From positions 169,693-233,692 of the forward strand of contig MU130016.1 in NCBI GenBank assembly GCA_015039465.1: 64,000 nt of DNA, read 5' to 3'. The translations under genes and the position numbers were made by a program. Below are positions 24,846 to 37,205 of this stretch, piece after piece; the stretch's first letter is position 1; every line of letters starts with the position of its first letter. This DNA is from Phlegmacium glaucopus (Eukaryota; Basidiomycota; Agaricomycetes; Agaricales; Cortinariaceae). A model generated the notes under the pieces. The model made no database searches. It was not told the DNA's origin and saw only the letters and a list, made by a program, of their open reading frames with translations.

Positions 24846-25988
24846 TTAACAAATAATGGTCCCTGTGATATCGGCAAACCAAGCTCTTTGATCTTTGGGT
24901 GAGGCCCAATCCTGTCCATGGCCTGCAAAAAGTTTAAATGTTGGGAACCATGTGAATGATAAGTAAGATACCTCCGAAAAATGTTTGAAAGTGCATTCCT
25001 TTGATATTGCCAGCTTCAGTCTCCTGCAGAGAAAGGCCATCAATATTTATAACCGAGTTCCCATCTATCCATAGCTGGATCTGTCCTTTATGAGAATAAG
25101 TCTACGTTAGTTACTATTTTTTGTTTCGCGTTGATGAAAATATGAACAACCATTAGTAGAACCCACGTCATTTAGCTTTGTCCGCAATGCAATGGCCACC
25201 CATTGACCAACAGCAGCGTCAAGGTGGAAGGCACCTCGCCCGACTGAGAATCCATAATCGTTGTTTTCTACGGAACGCGGTGGTACAGATTTTAGACGCT
25301 CTGCATTCTCTGGCGTCAGAGGCAGATAAGTGTAAAGTTCTGCCACAGATTCTGGTCTAGACGGCCGTACGTAGACTCAATAAAAAATCTTTCAGAAACA
25401 TGAAATGCACATGGCAGTCACCTCCACATGGGTCGTAGATTAAAACATTGACAACGATGTTCCTTTCTACCCCCGCTGCATCCATATGATAATTCGCCAA
25501 CACCGCCGACTAGAAAGTGACTAAGGGCTGGAGAAATCCCCGAGTTGAATATGATACTTACAGACGCCAGGAAGCTTACCGCCTTTCTTCCATTCCCACC
25601 CATCCTGTAGCATCATCCGATAGCTCATCACCACTTCGGATGCCGTTTCCAACCTGTCAGCGAAATCCTGTGGTCCCGACAAATACAAACTGAAACCACC
25701 TGGAATATCTGCAGTTGGATTGATACTTCCTTCTGGGTAAAAGGCTTCCCAAGCTGTATCTGGAGGGGGAGGATCTCCTTTGGTCAATGTTGGGTTTGGA
25801 GGCTGAACGACTTTATGAGTCGTTTTCGACGAGACTTTGTGCACTCCCAATTGGCGATCATTGAGTCTGATTAATCGGATTTTAGGATGTTGTAAGTGAT
25901 TGCATGTCGTAAATCCAAACTCAAAGTCTTGAATGGGAATCAGAGGAACGACCTGCATCGTCTTCTGGGAAACGTTACGAAGAGTCAC
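24846..25988 (-). CDS. Polysaccharide lyase family 14-like protein, 303 aa
   Basis: Five exons (25988-25562, 25509-25422, 25356-25151, 25085-24972, 24922-24846) sum to 912 nt in frame. The sequence follows the fungal PL14-type jelly-roll pattern: WEWKKGGKLPG, GGVGELSYGCSGGRKEH, CFNLRPMWR, ELYTYLPLTPEN, YGFSVGRGAFH, IKGMHFQTFFGG and DWASPKDQRAWFADI. Characterised members cleave uronate-containing polysaccharides by beta-elimination. The first ATG gives no signal peptide, unusual for the family, so a secretory 5' exon may have been missed or lost. Its substrate cannot be predicted. Confidence 0.8.
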
Positions 25989-27427
25989 TCAAATTGTCAG
26001 CGGACCGTGGCAATGCCGTAGTCTGAGTCATGCCGTTCCACATTTGGGTCGAGGCGGCATGACAACGGCGTTGACACGGCTTCATGACTCTCAAGTCTGA
26101 CTCAAGATGCCGCTGTTGTACGAACCTTTACAGTCTCGCATAACCGTTTGCACACTTACTTCGTAAATTCGCATTTGTACTTATATATCTGTGACAAGAC
26201 AAATTGGGCAATCAGGGTTGAACCTGAAGCGCATCGACACTTTTAGAGCACGATCTCAGCTTACCAATGCGTGACAGTCCATAACAGCCAAATAGATTAT
26301 TAGATACAAACCGAATATCCAAAGCCAGTGTGAATCTGTGATTATTGAAATAGTACAACTCAGTCTCGAATAAATGGACTTGTATTCATATAAGTTGTAC
26401 CTATTGAAATAGTACAACTACTGGTTTGTTAATAAGATGTTTGATAGTAAAGTAAAAAGAGTACTAACCTCAGTCTCGAATAAATGGACTGAGGTACTAA
26501 CTACGAAGTAGAGAGAAATATATATATACTCGAGGATACGAGTGAGTATCCGAGAGTAACGGCTTCATGTGATATATCAAAAAATGGTTAGTTACAATCA
26601 TCGGTAAAAGACAAAAGAATATAAGGAAATAAACGCGGAAGAAATGTAGAGAATTTGAAATATCGGAACGGCGTACGGTTTGTATTATTTCCTACAGTGA
26701 TTACGCGTAACAATTATCCAAAATTTGCAGGGGCGCAATGGACCCACATAAAACTTGTTACTAATCACTGTTAATTAGTACTTTTGTCAAGGTTCTGTCA
26801 GTCTAAACTTCCGTTCCATTACTTTGTGTCACCGCCGGTAAATGGCAGCCGACTGCCGTGGACCCTCAGTGACTTATTTTTCGCTATTTTTCGTATCGTG
26901 TAGCAACGCGTGACTACTTTAACATTTAATCTCCGAGATACTTTGAACACTGTTACCACAGATGCTGAAGGTCATCCTGGAGCTCTGATAAGCCTTGCTG
27001 GTTTTTTTAAGTGAAGGAAGGCTAAGCAAAATATCCAAAGCAAATTCGAATTCTTTCCTAGTGAGTGTCCAGTTTCGTCTTTTTCTTTTCTTTTCATCGT
27101 GACATTCTTCTGAAATTCTTAATGTCATTTATCTTCTTGCCATAATTGGTTTTATTTGAGGTCCGAAGTGCGCTTTATCTAAGGACGCCACCTCGGAATT
27201 TACGCACCGTTATTTTTTTTAAAACAACAACACGAAATATTTGATCATGTCTAATTTAAATTTGATTTAATAGAATTCGGGAATAACTTCGGGGATTGGA
27301 TAATTTATTCAAAAGGTCATGGGCCTAATAAACATGTCAAATCTGGCACTAATGTACAGCCAAGGTAAATCAATTCACTACAACGGAATACCCACGTGCC
27401 ATATAAATCCGAAATAAGATAGAGGTA
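25989..27427. other. Gene-free, AT-rich stretch
   Basis: No ORF above 69 codons. Holds the inverted and direct repeats listed at 26340-26500. No RNA gene recognised. Confidence 0.45.
26340..26500. repeat. Direct repeats and a hairpin around AGTCTCGAATAAATGGACT
   Basis: The 19-mer AGTCTCGAATAAATGGACT occurs twice, about 110 bp apart, and ATTGAAATAGTACAACT also occurs twice. At the second site CCTCAGTC and GACTGAGG form a perfect 8-bp stem around an 11-nt loop. Could be a MITE remnant. Confidence 0.6.
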
Positions 27428-28023
27428 GGACCCCCGTCTATAGCGCAAACGGCTAGATCCCGAAGATGGGTGTTTTGTCCGGACGCCATTTGGCAGTTTT
27501 TGTCCGGATTGTACCCGGCCTGACCTCAAATTTTGGAATTTTGTCCGGGCTGCTGGATTTGGGTAATTTTCAGCGAAAATCCGGCCGGATAGGCGGATCT
27601 GGCTTGTCCAGGGGCTGGAAAATGCTCCAGGCCACTGATGACAATTCAATGGAAGACGCCCCCGACTGTGCAGGAGATAACTTGGCGTCAATGAGGCAAA
27701 GAAACTGGAGCGACCATGGCATAAAATAAAATAAAAACAAATATATATCGTGCACACGGTGCACTATAGGAGATTTGAACTTTTGACTACTGAAAAGCTG
27801 CACAAAGCGTTATACACAATAGACTACTTCACCATGGGATTTTATGTCCGGACTGCAGCCTGAGGGTATATAGACCTTTGGGGGATCTTGTCCGGTCCCA
27901 GGGTCTGGCTAGTTTCGGGTTTTGACCACTTTCTGTCCGGATTGGCACCCGGCCGTTTTGCAAAAATTCAGAAAATTTGTCCGGATTGGGATCTAACCGT
28001 TTGCACAATAGACGGGGGTCCTA
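27428..28023. mobile_element. Non-autonomous TIR element with 8-bp target duplication
   Basis: Ends GGACCCCCGTCTATAGCGCA and its imperfect reverse complement near 27988-28021 are flanked by TAGAGGTA on both sides (27420-27427, 28024-28031). The inside carries at least six copies of TGTCCGG(A/G/T), a subterminal motif array of the kind bound by transposases. No transposase ORF. An 8-bp duplication suggests a hAT-type driver, though a 6-bp reading with ends TAGGACCC is also possible. Confidence 0.75.
27720..27830 (-). mobile_element. Possible tRNA-derived SINE inside the TIR element
   Basis: A 111-bp insert flanked by the direct repeat ACCATGG (27713-27719 and 27831-27837). Read on the minus strand it has a B-box-like GTTCAAATC and ends in a T- and A-rich TTTTATTTTATTTTATG tail. 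The T-stem does not pair, so it is not a working tRNA. Confidence 0.4.
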
Positions 28024-28031
28024 TAGAGGTA

Positions 28032-30130
28032 CTGTAGAAAAGTATCATGTGGCTGGTATTTACATTAAAATAAGCCCGCGTCGAAGCCGTGCCTTAGTAA
28101 TTTGGTACACCGAAGTTGCTCCTAGTTGCTCCATCGATAAACGGAAGGATCTAAGTCCTCCCGGAGCGAAATCTGGGGAAAGGCGTTTTGATCTTCCTTT
28201 CCCGTAAACCGGTGGAGGGGAACGTTGCTCTTCCAGCTTATTCCTTCGCCACTGGCCATTCATGGCTTTATCTACGGCATGGGTCGTATGAACTTCCAAG
28301 TCAATCTCGTCAATGAACTGCCATCACAAGTTGTTAATACAGTAATAATGCCATTGACTGAGGACTCGGAGAGTCAGAGTTACCGACAGACAGCTGACAG
28401 CTGAAAAAATAGATCAGTATGTCCTTCTTTTCTCCTTCGAAAATTTATACATAACTACAGTCGTAAGCCATGCTCGTGTCTACCCACAACCTGTGATAAC
28501 CCATGGGTTACCTCGGCAGTGTCGGCACGGTAGACACGACGTTGAGAAAACATCATTCAAGTTCGCGTTATGGGAAGTCAGCCAATGTCATAAATCCCGC
28601 GTCTACGGTTGAAGCTTGAAGAGCAGAACATTATTTTGTTATCGTCATCAAGAAGCAGTTAGGTTTCAAGTCGGAACGATGACCGAACGATGACACGTGC
28701 AGACATAAATAAGTCAGCGGCAGATAGGCCGAGCAGGCGCTCATCTATTCAAAACTGGTTACATAGTGTCATCAGGAAGCACAAGATCCGAAGCTTTTGT
28801 TTCCTGTTGTAAGTAGTTGCAAGTTTGATGATCCATGTTTCTCCAGAAAGGGCCGAGCCTGAGGGTAGCATGGCAGTGGAGTAGTCCAGATGAACCGCTG
28901 ACTGAACTCGGCGTCGTGGTTACAAGGTAAAAGGCTCGGTTTGTCACCTGCACGCCCAGCTTTTGGGTTTGTCGTCCCGAGTTCGGCCGAGTCTGTAGTC
29001 TAATAATTAATCTGTGATCTAATCTATTATCCGAGATGTCTGTTTGCACTGCCACAGCAGGAGAGCCATATGGTAGAATGATGGTGCGCAGTATTTTTGG
29101 GCTGCTCCTGACGAACATATTGACGACAAACGTTGCAGTCATGACGACGCCGCGGCGATTCAGCAGCGGTCGTCGTAAGAGGGGGGTTCCGTAGGAGACT
29201 TCCTGACCTTGAATTTGTCCGAGTCTCTCCTTTTATCCATCATCCAAAACATATTAGAAACTTTCGCATTCCGCACCTTCTGCGCAGGCGTGGTTCTCTT
29301 CCATAAGATGTAAACTTTTGGGCTATGCTACAACAAGAATTTAAGAACAACCATCTCGAACTCAAACTAAAGCTGAATCCATATTCCTCTTTTCAACCCG
29401 TCGAAGTTTCATCCCAGAATACTATCTATGGCAACTTACACTCTGACTGTGGCCAAGCCAGGAGCTATATCGAATCGGTAAGTCTTCCAAAGTAGCGTAA
29501 TGTAATTGAAATGTGCCAGCTTCAGCTGAGCTACAGGTCCTGCCAGTCCCCTTTCCTGCAAAATTATTGACCCAAACATTGCCAGGCGCCAGGTGCAATG
29601 CTACCTATAAACGTCGTGGCCATAGGACTTCTGGAGTAATAAATCTTACCACATTATCAATTCTTTAACGACTATAGTATCGATAGATGTTTCTCCAGCA
29701 ATCGATTCAAAACACTCTTCCGAAAGTCGTTTATGTGAGGCTATCCCACCCCTCAAACCCACCGTGACTTCTCAAGTGGCTATTACTAACGCCAGCGTTC
29801 ACCGACAGTGTGTCAGACCGTAGGCTACCCTGTTCATACGACGCCTTTCTACTTTTGTTTTATTTGTGGTCTCAAAGGGTTGATTAATTTCTAATTATCT
29901 GTGATATTATATGTGAAGCGAGGTATCATGATGGTCACATGGTGCGGTGCCGACAACTTGACAATGATATTCGCCAAATTCACACTCTGCTCCGCAAGCA
30001 CCGCTTTCAAGGTGCCGCCATTGGCAGCTCAATGCGCAGTTGAATTCAGCAGACATCCGCAGTCGTTCAAAGAGTGCCAGTGCCAGCGGGCCGCATCTCC
30101 ATTTTCGAGTCATTCTTCAATTAGCCCGTC
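28032..30130. other. Gene-free stretch
   Basis: The longest ORF (127 codons, minus, 28759-29142) has no recognisable features. A short ATG-led exon-like piece near 29429 ends in a GTAAGT donor but no continuation was found. No repeats noted. Confidence 0.4.
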
Positions 30131-31449
30131 ATGATCATTGAAAAGCAACCTCTTCCAGAAGACCCGACACCAACCGAATCACCACCATCGTACGAAACGT
30201 TGAGCGCAATCAATAGAGACTATCCACGTTCAAAGAGATCCGAATTGACTTTGGTCGATCTGCCATCATCATCTTCATCACCACGTTCACCACCATTCTC
30301 ACCAAACTCATCTCCTTCAATTATAAGTTCAACTAGTGGTTCGTCTTCAAGTAACAAATGCAAGGGACGCACAGTCAATTGGTTCAACTTCGCTGCATCA
30401 CGCACCACACGAGAGGTTCGAAATACAGTCCTAGGTCTGATTCGTGATTTGGTTCAAGAACAAGACTCCAGCTTTCCAGCGGCGACGGGTATACTTCAAA
30501 GCTGCGCAGATGCATGTACAACTCATTCTCTCTCGTTATCATCCATTCTTCAAGAAAAATCTATCGAGAACCATACACCTCTATACTGGGCGATCGTAAA
30601 ACGGTTGCCAGATGAACATCACCAAGTCGAAGACTCATCAGGGCCCGACCTGCTATCAGCCTTGCTCTCATATTCAGCACCCCTCTCCCCAGCAACAATA
30701 ACAGACGTCCGCCGGGCCTGTCTGGCCACTTGCGATCAACACCTCTTCCAACGGTTACGACTTTCCCCAGAATTTGCACCTGTATCCGGCGTCGATCAGA
30801 TGTTGTTGGGCGGTACTATACCCCCTGATAATATCGAAGTAGAAAATGTTCCTGGAGATGGAGGCGCGTTCGTGGTGACTTTTGAGATTCTACATTTTCA
30901 CAAAAGAATGGTAGTATCGAAGAATATTGGTCTGGAGTTTATAGCTCGAAGTAAGTATTTGTATTTCTTCTTGTTTGAAGGAAGTTCATCAAATTCAATT
31001 ACAAAGATCGAATGTGGAGGCTGGAATTTTCAATCGCTCCTGAGAATGGATATGACGGCTGTCGTCCCGGTTCTTGGTGTATTTCACTATCTCTCCTAGA
31101 GACGAGTCCACCAACTTGGATAGATTCTCGTATCATAATCCCCGAGGCGACACCTCCATCAGCTGATCACAGCTCAGACCACCTAAACCCTCCACTCTCT
31201 GCGTCATCACGCTTCAAACTCCCTTCCAACGCATCGAAACCTAAACCAGCAATTGAGTTGAAGTTAGAGTCAAGTGAACAGTTGGAAGCTCCAAGAAAAG
31301 GACAATCTCCTAAACGTATCATCGTCACGCTACAGGACAGCCTGTCAGGCGCTAGCCTTCAATATGGGTAAGTAATTTGATGTCAGAGGCGGTACCATAT
31401 TTTTGATACATCCATCCGCTACAGGGAAAGTCCTTATGTTTTTGGATGA
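30131..31449 (+). CDS. Conserved hypothetical protein, 401 aa, three exons
   Basis: Exons 30131-30950, 31007-31367 and 31425-31449 join in frame (1,206 nt). The N-terminal 90 residues are Ser/Pro-rich and probably disordered. A helical middle follows (REVRNTVLGLIRDLVQEQ, then HTPLYWAIVKRLPDEH, an ankyrin-like look), and then a beta-rich part ending near RKGQSPKRIIVTLQDSL. I do not recognise a named domain. A decayed duplicate lies at 34215-35345, on the other side of the NACHT gene, which supports the exon boundaries. Confidence 0.7.
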
Positions 31450-31959
31450 GACCTTGAGAGGTCGTTTAGAGGCTAGACTCGGGAAACCAGGTCCCGAATG
31501 TATAATTTGTTGATTTCATAGACTTCGGCTGCTAATACTGCCCTTGTTCCTAGTATTATTCTGCAGAAGACCGATACAGTACCCAACTACCCAACAATAC
31601 CCTATTGATTACCCCCTCCCGCTTGTATCGCGAGTCCATTTCAATCAATATCAGTCGAAGGGGTTATTTATTATCAAACACCCTTAGACAAAAACATCAC
31701 GATCCGAGCTCGACGCAACTTGGGGAGGGGGTTGTCTAATTTCAATGTGATGATTGATTATATTCGAGTTTGACAGAGTGACTAAAGAGCAATGGGCTGT
31801 GCCTTGCCGAGTACAATCGATTTCTCAGGCCTTTATGTTTTCCGAGTCTAGACAGCTGGCTCGGGACCCAGGTAGTTCATCGATAAAGGTCTCCCTTTTT
31901 CACTGATTCCCCCTCCGCGCTAGACTTGCTCTCTAGTATCACTCTCTACACTCTTCACA
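31450..31959. other. Intergenic stretch before the NACHT gene
   Basis: The first 120 bp are also present after the decayed duplicate (35200-35345). Otherwise no features. Confidence 0.4.
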
Positions 31960-33711
31960 ATGCCTGATATGTTTAAGAACGCCCGAGACCTCGCCTTCTA
32001 CGGCGGCACATTCAACAACGCAAATAACGTTAATTATTACACAAGTACACCCGCACCCGCATCCACATCAGAAGGTCAGTTCGAATGCCCATTCGTTCAA
32101 CCCTTAGGTGACGCTGCTAATCGTATCTGACGCTGAACAGGTATCAGGATTCTCCACAGAAATATCGAAAGTGGCGCTTTTCATGACTCTGGAGAACGCT
32201 TCGATGCACCCAAATGCCATCCAAACACCCGTAAGGCCGTCATAGAGAGAATTATGCGGTGGGTGCGAGACGCGAACCCAGAGGATGTTTTGTGGCTCTA
32301 TGGGTCCGCAGGAGTTGGAAAATCAGCTCTTGGTCAAAAAATTGCAGAGATGTGCGCTGACCCGAAACTTGGCCTCCTCGTCGCCAGTTTTTTCTTCGCC
32401 AGGACAATCCCATCCCGAAATAACGAGAAACGCCTGATTTCTTCAATCGCATATCAGCTCGCACAGAACATACCAGAGACTCAAACGTACATTGAATCCG
32501 CGGTCCGGGGAGACCCTGAAATCATAAACAAGTCTTTGGAGGCTCAAATAAAAACGCTCATCATCCAGCCTTTGGAGAACGCGTGCGCCACTGTCCGTCG
32601 TAGTGTTGCGAGAGAATGGCCACGACTCATCATTATAGACGGCCTTGACGAATGTCGTGGTCCTGCGATTCAATGCTCCATTATCCGTCTACTCTCAAAA
32701 GCTCTTCATGACATCCAATTCCCACTCATCCTTCTTATCGCTAGCCGTCCAGAGCCACATATCCGAAGTGCCTTTAACCTTTTGGACAACTGTCTTGATA
32801 TTCACTTGGATGACTCACATGAATCAGACGCCGATATCAAGGCATTTTTCATTAGTCGTTTCGAGGAAATCAAACAGAAACACCCGCTTGCAAAGTTTAT
32901 TCCTAGTTCCTGGCCATCTGCAGAAATCATTGATCGACTAGTCCGAAAGTCTTCAGGGCAGTTCATCTACGCTTCAACGGTTATGAAGAATCTGGAATCC
33001 CCTCATGATCACCCCAGGAGGCTGTTGGACGATATGATGGGATCTGCCGACGCTGACATACCCTACAAAGAGGTAGATACTCTGTATAGCCAAATCTTCT
33101 CCCGAGTTCGAGCCCAACATTTAGCCACTACTCTCAAGATATTTGGATTCCTGTTCTTTCGGTGTCCGGATGCCACTGCTGAACCAGTCACTCCCGAATT
33201 TATGGCACATCTAATTGGTTTGAAAGAGGAAGATGTCCACCTCTGTTTATCCGAACTCCACTCGATCCTTTACGTCCCTCCACCCGGACATCAATCAAGT
33301 GGATTGGGCTCAGAGATCAAAATCATCCACGCTTCCCTAGAGGATTACCTTGTCGATAAACTACGATCTGAAAAATATTATCTCGACGAAAGGGCATTCC
33401 ACACAGATATAGCCGGGCAAGGCGCGTGTCAAATCCGTACATTGTCCATGAATACTATGGGACAAAATCATCAAGGATTGGAAGGACTTTCCCGTCTCCA
33501 AAAGTACTTGACGTCTAGTTTTATATATCACTGTAAACGTGCTTCAACGGTCTCTTCTGGTCTCAAAAACGATCTGATGCATGTCCGTGACCTCCGGCCA
33601 TGGTTTAAAATCTGTCCTGCCGTCATCAAGCAATTCGTGTCGTTATGTACATGGTTGTCCAAGGTCCGTTATGTTATTATGGACATTCTTCGCTTCGAAA
33701 TTAATCCATAA
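31960..33711 (+). CDS. NACHT-domain protein, 561 aa
   Basis: Exon 1 (31960-32074) has a short N-terminus with FYGGTFNNANNVNYY, common at the start of Agaricomycete NACHT proteins. The 66-nt intron (32075-32140) ends CTGAACAG, and exon 2 begins at 32141. Upstream of the P-loop is FHDSGERFDAPKCHPNTRKA. Walker A is GSAGVGKSALGQKIAE, Walker B is LIIIDGLDECRG, and ASRPEPHI is the sensor region. No WD40, TPR or ankyrin repeats follow. The ORF stops at 33711, but splicing TCCAAG|GTCCGT to TCTCAG near 33714 would extend the protein to 33808. Probably a STAND ATPase with signalling or self-recognition role; its effector is unknown. It appears intact. Confidence 0.85.
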
Positions 33712-33809
33712 GTCTCAGGTTGATACGGAGGGTGACGAACTCTCGAGCCACATGGAACTTCTCTGGAATGAATACTGCGACTCAGGGACTACGACATTCA
33801 CTGTATGAG

Positions 33810-34214
33810 TTATATTAATTAGCCTGAATCGCAGCATTCCTCAATGATAATTTTATCAAGTGACAATATTTAATCCTTTCAGGCTTCAAATGTGGATAGA
33901 TTAGGGAATTTGTCATCGCCCTCAGGTAGATAGTTTCGGGCTTTCAATTTCGGTGGGGCATCGCACTCCTAACCATATGATCGTGAACGCGATACTTGTG
34001 AATTTGACTCGGGTTGTAATACTAGACCTAAAATGACTTCATATCCAGACACGCACAACGGGTGTACCTCAATTAAGCAACCCTCCCACGTCCACAACTG
34101 GAAGATATTTGGAACGAGACTCCGAATTCGAATGGCCCGAATCAATTTTTTTTAGCGTTGGCTACCAACAAAGGGCGCTTCAGAGTAGCTGCCGTCACGT
34201 TTTCGTCACACCAC
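33810..34214. other. Intergenic stretch after the NACHT gene
   Basis: No gene or clear repeat. Confidence 0.4.
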
Positions 34215-35345
34215 CATTCTTGCCAGTCTCCTTCAATTATAAGTTCTACTAGTGGTTTGTCTTCAAGTAACAAATTCAAGGGACGCACAGCCAATTGATT
34301 CAACTTCGCTGCATCACGCACTATACGAGAGGTTCGAAATACAGTCCTAGGTCTGATTCATGATTTGGTTCAAGAACAAGACTCCAGCTTTCCAGCGGCG
34401 ACGGGTATACTTCAGAGCTGCGCAGCTGCCTGTACAACCAATTCTCTGTCGTTATCATCCGATTTTCAAGAAAATTCTGTCGAGAATCATACACCTCTAT
34501 ACGGGCAATCGTAAAACGGTTACCAGATGAACATCACCAAGTTGAAAACTCATCAGGGCCTGACCTTCTATCGGCCTTGCTTTCATATTCAACACCACTC
34601 TCCCCAGAAAGGAGGCGCGTTTATGGTGACTTTTGAGATGCTACATTTTCACAAAAGAATGGTGGTATCGAAACAGATTGGTCTGGAGTTTCATAGCTCG
34701 AAGTAAGTATTTGCATTTTTTCTTGTTTGAAGTTCATCATCAAATTCATTTGTAAAGATCGAATGTGGAGGCTGGAATTTCCAATCGCTCCTGAGAATGG
34801 ATATGACGGCTGTCGTCTCGGTTCTCGGTTTATTTCACTATCTCTCCTAGAGACGAGTCCACCTAGATTCTCGTCTTATAATCCCCGAGGCGACACCACC
34901 ACCAGCTGATCACAGCTCAGACCACCTAAACCCTCCACTCTCTGCGTCATCACGCTTCAAGCTGCCTTCCAATGCATCAAAACCTAAACCAGCAATTGAG
35001 TTGAAGTTAGAGTCAAGTGAACAGCTAGAAGCTCCGAGGAAAGGACAATCTCCTAAACGTATCATCGTCATGCTACAGGACAGCCTGTTAGGCGCTAGCC
35101 TTCAATATTGGCAAGTAATTTAATTTCCGAGACGGTACCATATTTTTGATACATCTATCCGCTACAGGAAAAGCCCTTATGTTGGTTTGGATGAGACCTT
35201 GAGGGGTCGTTTAGAGGCTAGACTCGGGAAACCAGGTCCCGAATGTATGCTTTGTTGATTTCATAGACTTCGGCACTAATACTGCCCTTGTTCCTAGTAT
35301 TATTCTGCAGAAGACCGATACAGTGCTCAACTACCCAACATACCC
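34215..35345 (+). pseudogene. Decayed duplicate of the 30131-31449 gene
   Basis: Closely similar to 30310-31585 over its whole length, introns included, but it has early stops, frameshifts and an internal deletion of roughly 190 bp (joining sequence equivalent to 30680 and 30860). The GTAAGT donor of the last intron is changed to GCAAGT. It ends near the left LTR of the Gypsy element. Confidence 0.85.
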
Positions 35346-35365
35346 TATTGATTAACTCCTCCCAC

Positions 35366-35560
35366 TGTGGCAGTGCCATCTGTACTCAGGAGTCAATGGA
35401 TTAGATCGATTAGATACCAAACAAGATAACTAGACGTAGAATACGGCCTTCAACGGTGTAAATGCCGAAGGGGCCAAACCGGATGCGCGGACACAATACA
35501 AGCCAAGCAACACCTTGCGTCTAACCCTCGTGATAACCAGAGTCCAGTTACACTATCCCA
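35366..35560 (+). repeat. Gypsy 5' LTR
   Basis: Starts TGTGGCAGTGCC, ends CACTATCCCA. It differs from the 3' LTR at about five positions, most of them C/T. A primer-binding-site candidate TGGTGACAAC begins 3 nt after it at 35563. Confidence 0.9.
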
Positions 35561-35564
35561 TCTG

Positions 35565-37205
35565 GTGACAACAGAGCGTTCTTTCGAACACCGCAAATCC
35601 ATCGATAACGAGCAGAAATCACAGATAAACAGAATATTCAACACGAGACAAATCAGTTCCCCAAACCAGCACCACCGTGACCACCAGAATCTGAACCCTC
35701 GAGAACGTGTCCTCCCCCCAACTCCCACAATTCAACTATCAGCTTCTGAACCCTGGACGAGGCTAGCCCCGCGCCAGTCCATAGCCACCCTCGAACGCGA
35801 CGCACAAGACCGTTATTTGCCCCCAACACGCAGTGCATCACCCACTTCGAACTTTGACTCTGACGAGTCACAATCCACTCTCACAGACCTCTCCCCGCCA
35901 TCCTCACAGTTTACCTTCTCCCCAGCCACGTGGACACCACAAGAGCTAACTCCCAGCATCTCACGAGCTTCCCCAGTGACCCAGACACCCAGCCCCAACC
36001 TGAATCTTGACGACTCGGACATGGCAGACATTGCAAACTCCTCATTTACAGGAAAACCTGAGGACCAGGACCCCCAGGATTTTTTAAATCGACTTGAGCG
36101 CATCATTCTCATGAAAACAGGACTAACAGAACCTGAGAAAGTGCGGTTCTTCGAACTCTCCCTGAAAGCAAAATCTCCTGCTGCTGCCTGGCTTGCAACC
36201 CTTGCTGCCAGCAACAAAGTGTCCTTTGCAACAATACGGACAGCCTTCGAACTTCGCTGGCCCATAAAACCCATCACTGAGAAGACAACCGCTGAGAAAC
36301 AAGCACTTCTCGACGGAACCACACTGAAAATGACAGACCTGGGAAGGAGAGTGTCTGCGGGATTAGGAGCGGAGGAGGAGTTATCACACATTGTGTGGGC
36401 CGACAAGGTAGAATGGCTGGCTGGAGAGATACCGGACACCAACAACCTCCTGGTGGCATCAACACGCAAACGGCTCCCCAAGCCCCTCCTGAAGCTCATT
36501 GGTCTAAAACCAATGACGTGGAAGGAGCTCGCTGACGCTGTCCGAGCCATCACGCTCGAGGAACTCATGGAGAAAGTGGAAGAGGAACGAGACTTCATGC
36601 GTTACACACCCACGGCACCAAACACACCCTCAAAGGCACTAGGAGCGGCATTCCAAAACATTAACCTTACGCCACAACCACACCGTAGCCACACTGCAAG
36701 CCAGTATCCTCCGCAACGTGCACAAATGGCACCTTGTACTGCCTTCAGCACCTTTATTGACAGGCCCGCTCACGAACGGCTCGCAGACGTCCTCCACAAA
36801 GCACTTCCTATCCAGCCAAACAACACTGAAGGTATTGCACGCTACAATATCCAAATATCAGTCTGGCATTCGTCATATGGTCAGAATGGAAAAGGCCCTA
36901 GCGAGTCACGGCCTTACCCTCTTACCCCGGGTTCTGCCCCCGTTGCATCTGGTGAATGCTGGACATGCGGACAACGGTCTCATCACCCAGCACCCTGTTC
37001 TTCCCCAGCAGTGCCAACTTTCAAAACCAAGTGGCGGTCTATTGCACAGACCATCAGGAAACGGGCTGAAGCTGCAGCAGCCCCAGCCATCAATGTCAAC
37101 ATGATGACCGCGGAATCAGACGAGGCCCAAGCATATGATGCAGATGAACTCGAGCATCTCCAGCAATTAGTGGACCAGGGAAAAGCGGATGGGTCGTCAA
37201 TGTAA
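35565..37205 (+). CDS. Gypsy Gag
   Basis: 546-codon open frame. The first 150 codons lack an ATG (it opens with GTG), and the first in-frame ATG is at 36021 just before the capsid-like retrotransposon gag domain (FTGKPEDQDPQDFLNRLER). Start therefore uncertain. Near 36958-37000 a zinc knuckle reads CWTCGQRSHHPAPC, a perfect CX2CX4HX4C, followed by a basic, Ala-rich tail. Gag packages the element RNA into virus-like particles. The frame ends at TAA 37203-37205 inside the loop of the predicted frameshift hairpin. Confidence 0.85.
   Translation: MTTERSFEHRKSIDNEQKSQINRIFNTRQISSPNQHHRDHQNLNPRERVLPPTPTIQLSASEPWTRLAPRQSIATLERDAQDRYLPPTRSASPTSNFDSDESQSTLTDLSPPSSQFTFSPATWTPQELTPSISRASPVTQTPSPNLNLDDSDMADIANSSFTGKPEDQDPQDFLNRLERIILMKTGLTEPEKVRFFELSLKAKSPAAAWLATLAASNKVSFATIRTAFELRWPIKPITEKTTAEKQALLDGTTLKMTDLGRRVSAGLGAEEELSHIVWADKVEWLAGEIPDTNNLLVASTRKRLPKPLLKLIGLKPMTWKELADAVRAITLEELMEKVEEERDFMRYTPTAPNTPSKALGAAFQNINLTPQPHRSHTASQYPPQRAQMAPCTAFSTFIDRPAHERLADVLHKALPIQPNNTEGIARYNIQISVWHSSYGQNGKGPSESRPYPLTPGSAPVASGECWTCGQRSHHPAPCSSPAVPTFKTKWRSIAQTIRKRAEAAAAPAINVNMMTAESDEAQAYDADELEHLQQLVDQGKADGSSM

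Noticed and set aside
27735..27830. tRNA gene on the minus strand
   Set aside because: B-box present, but the T-stem and D-arm do not pair and the segment is flanked by a target duplication.
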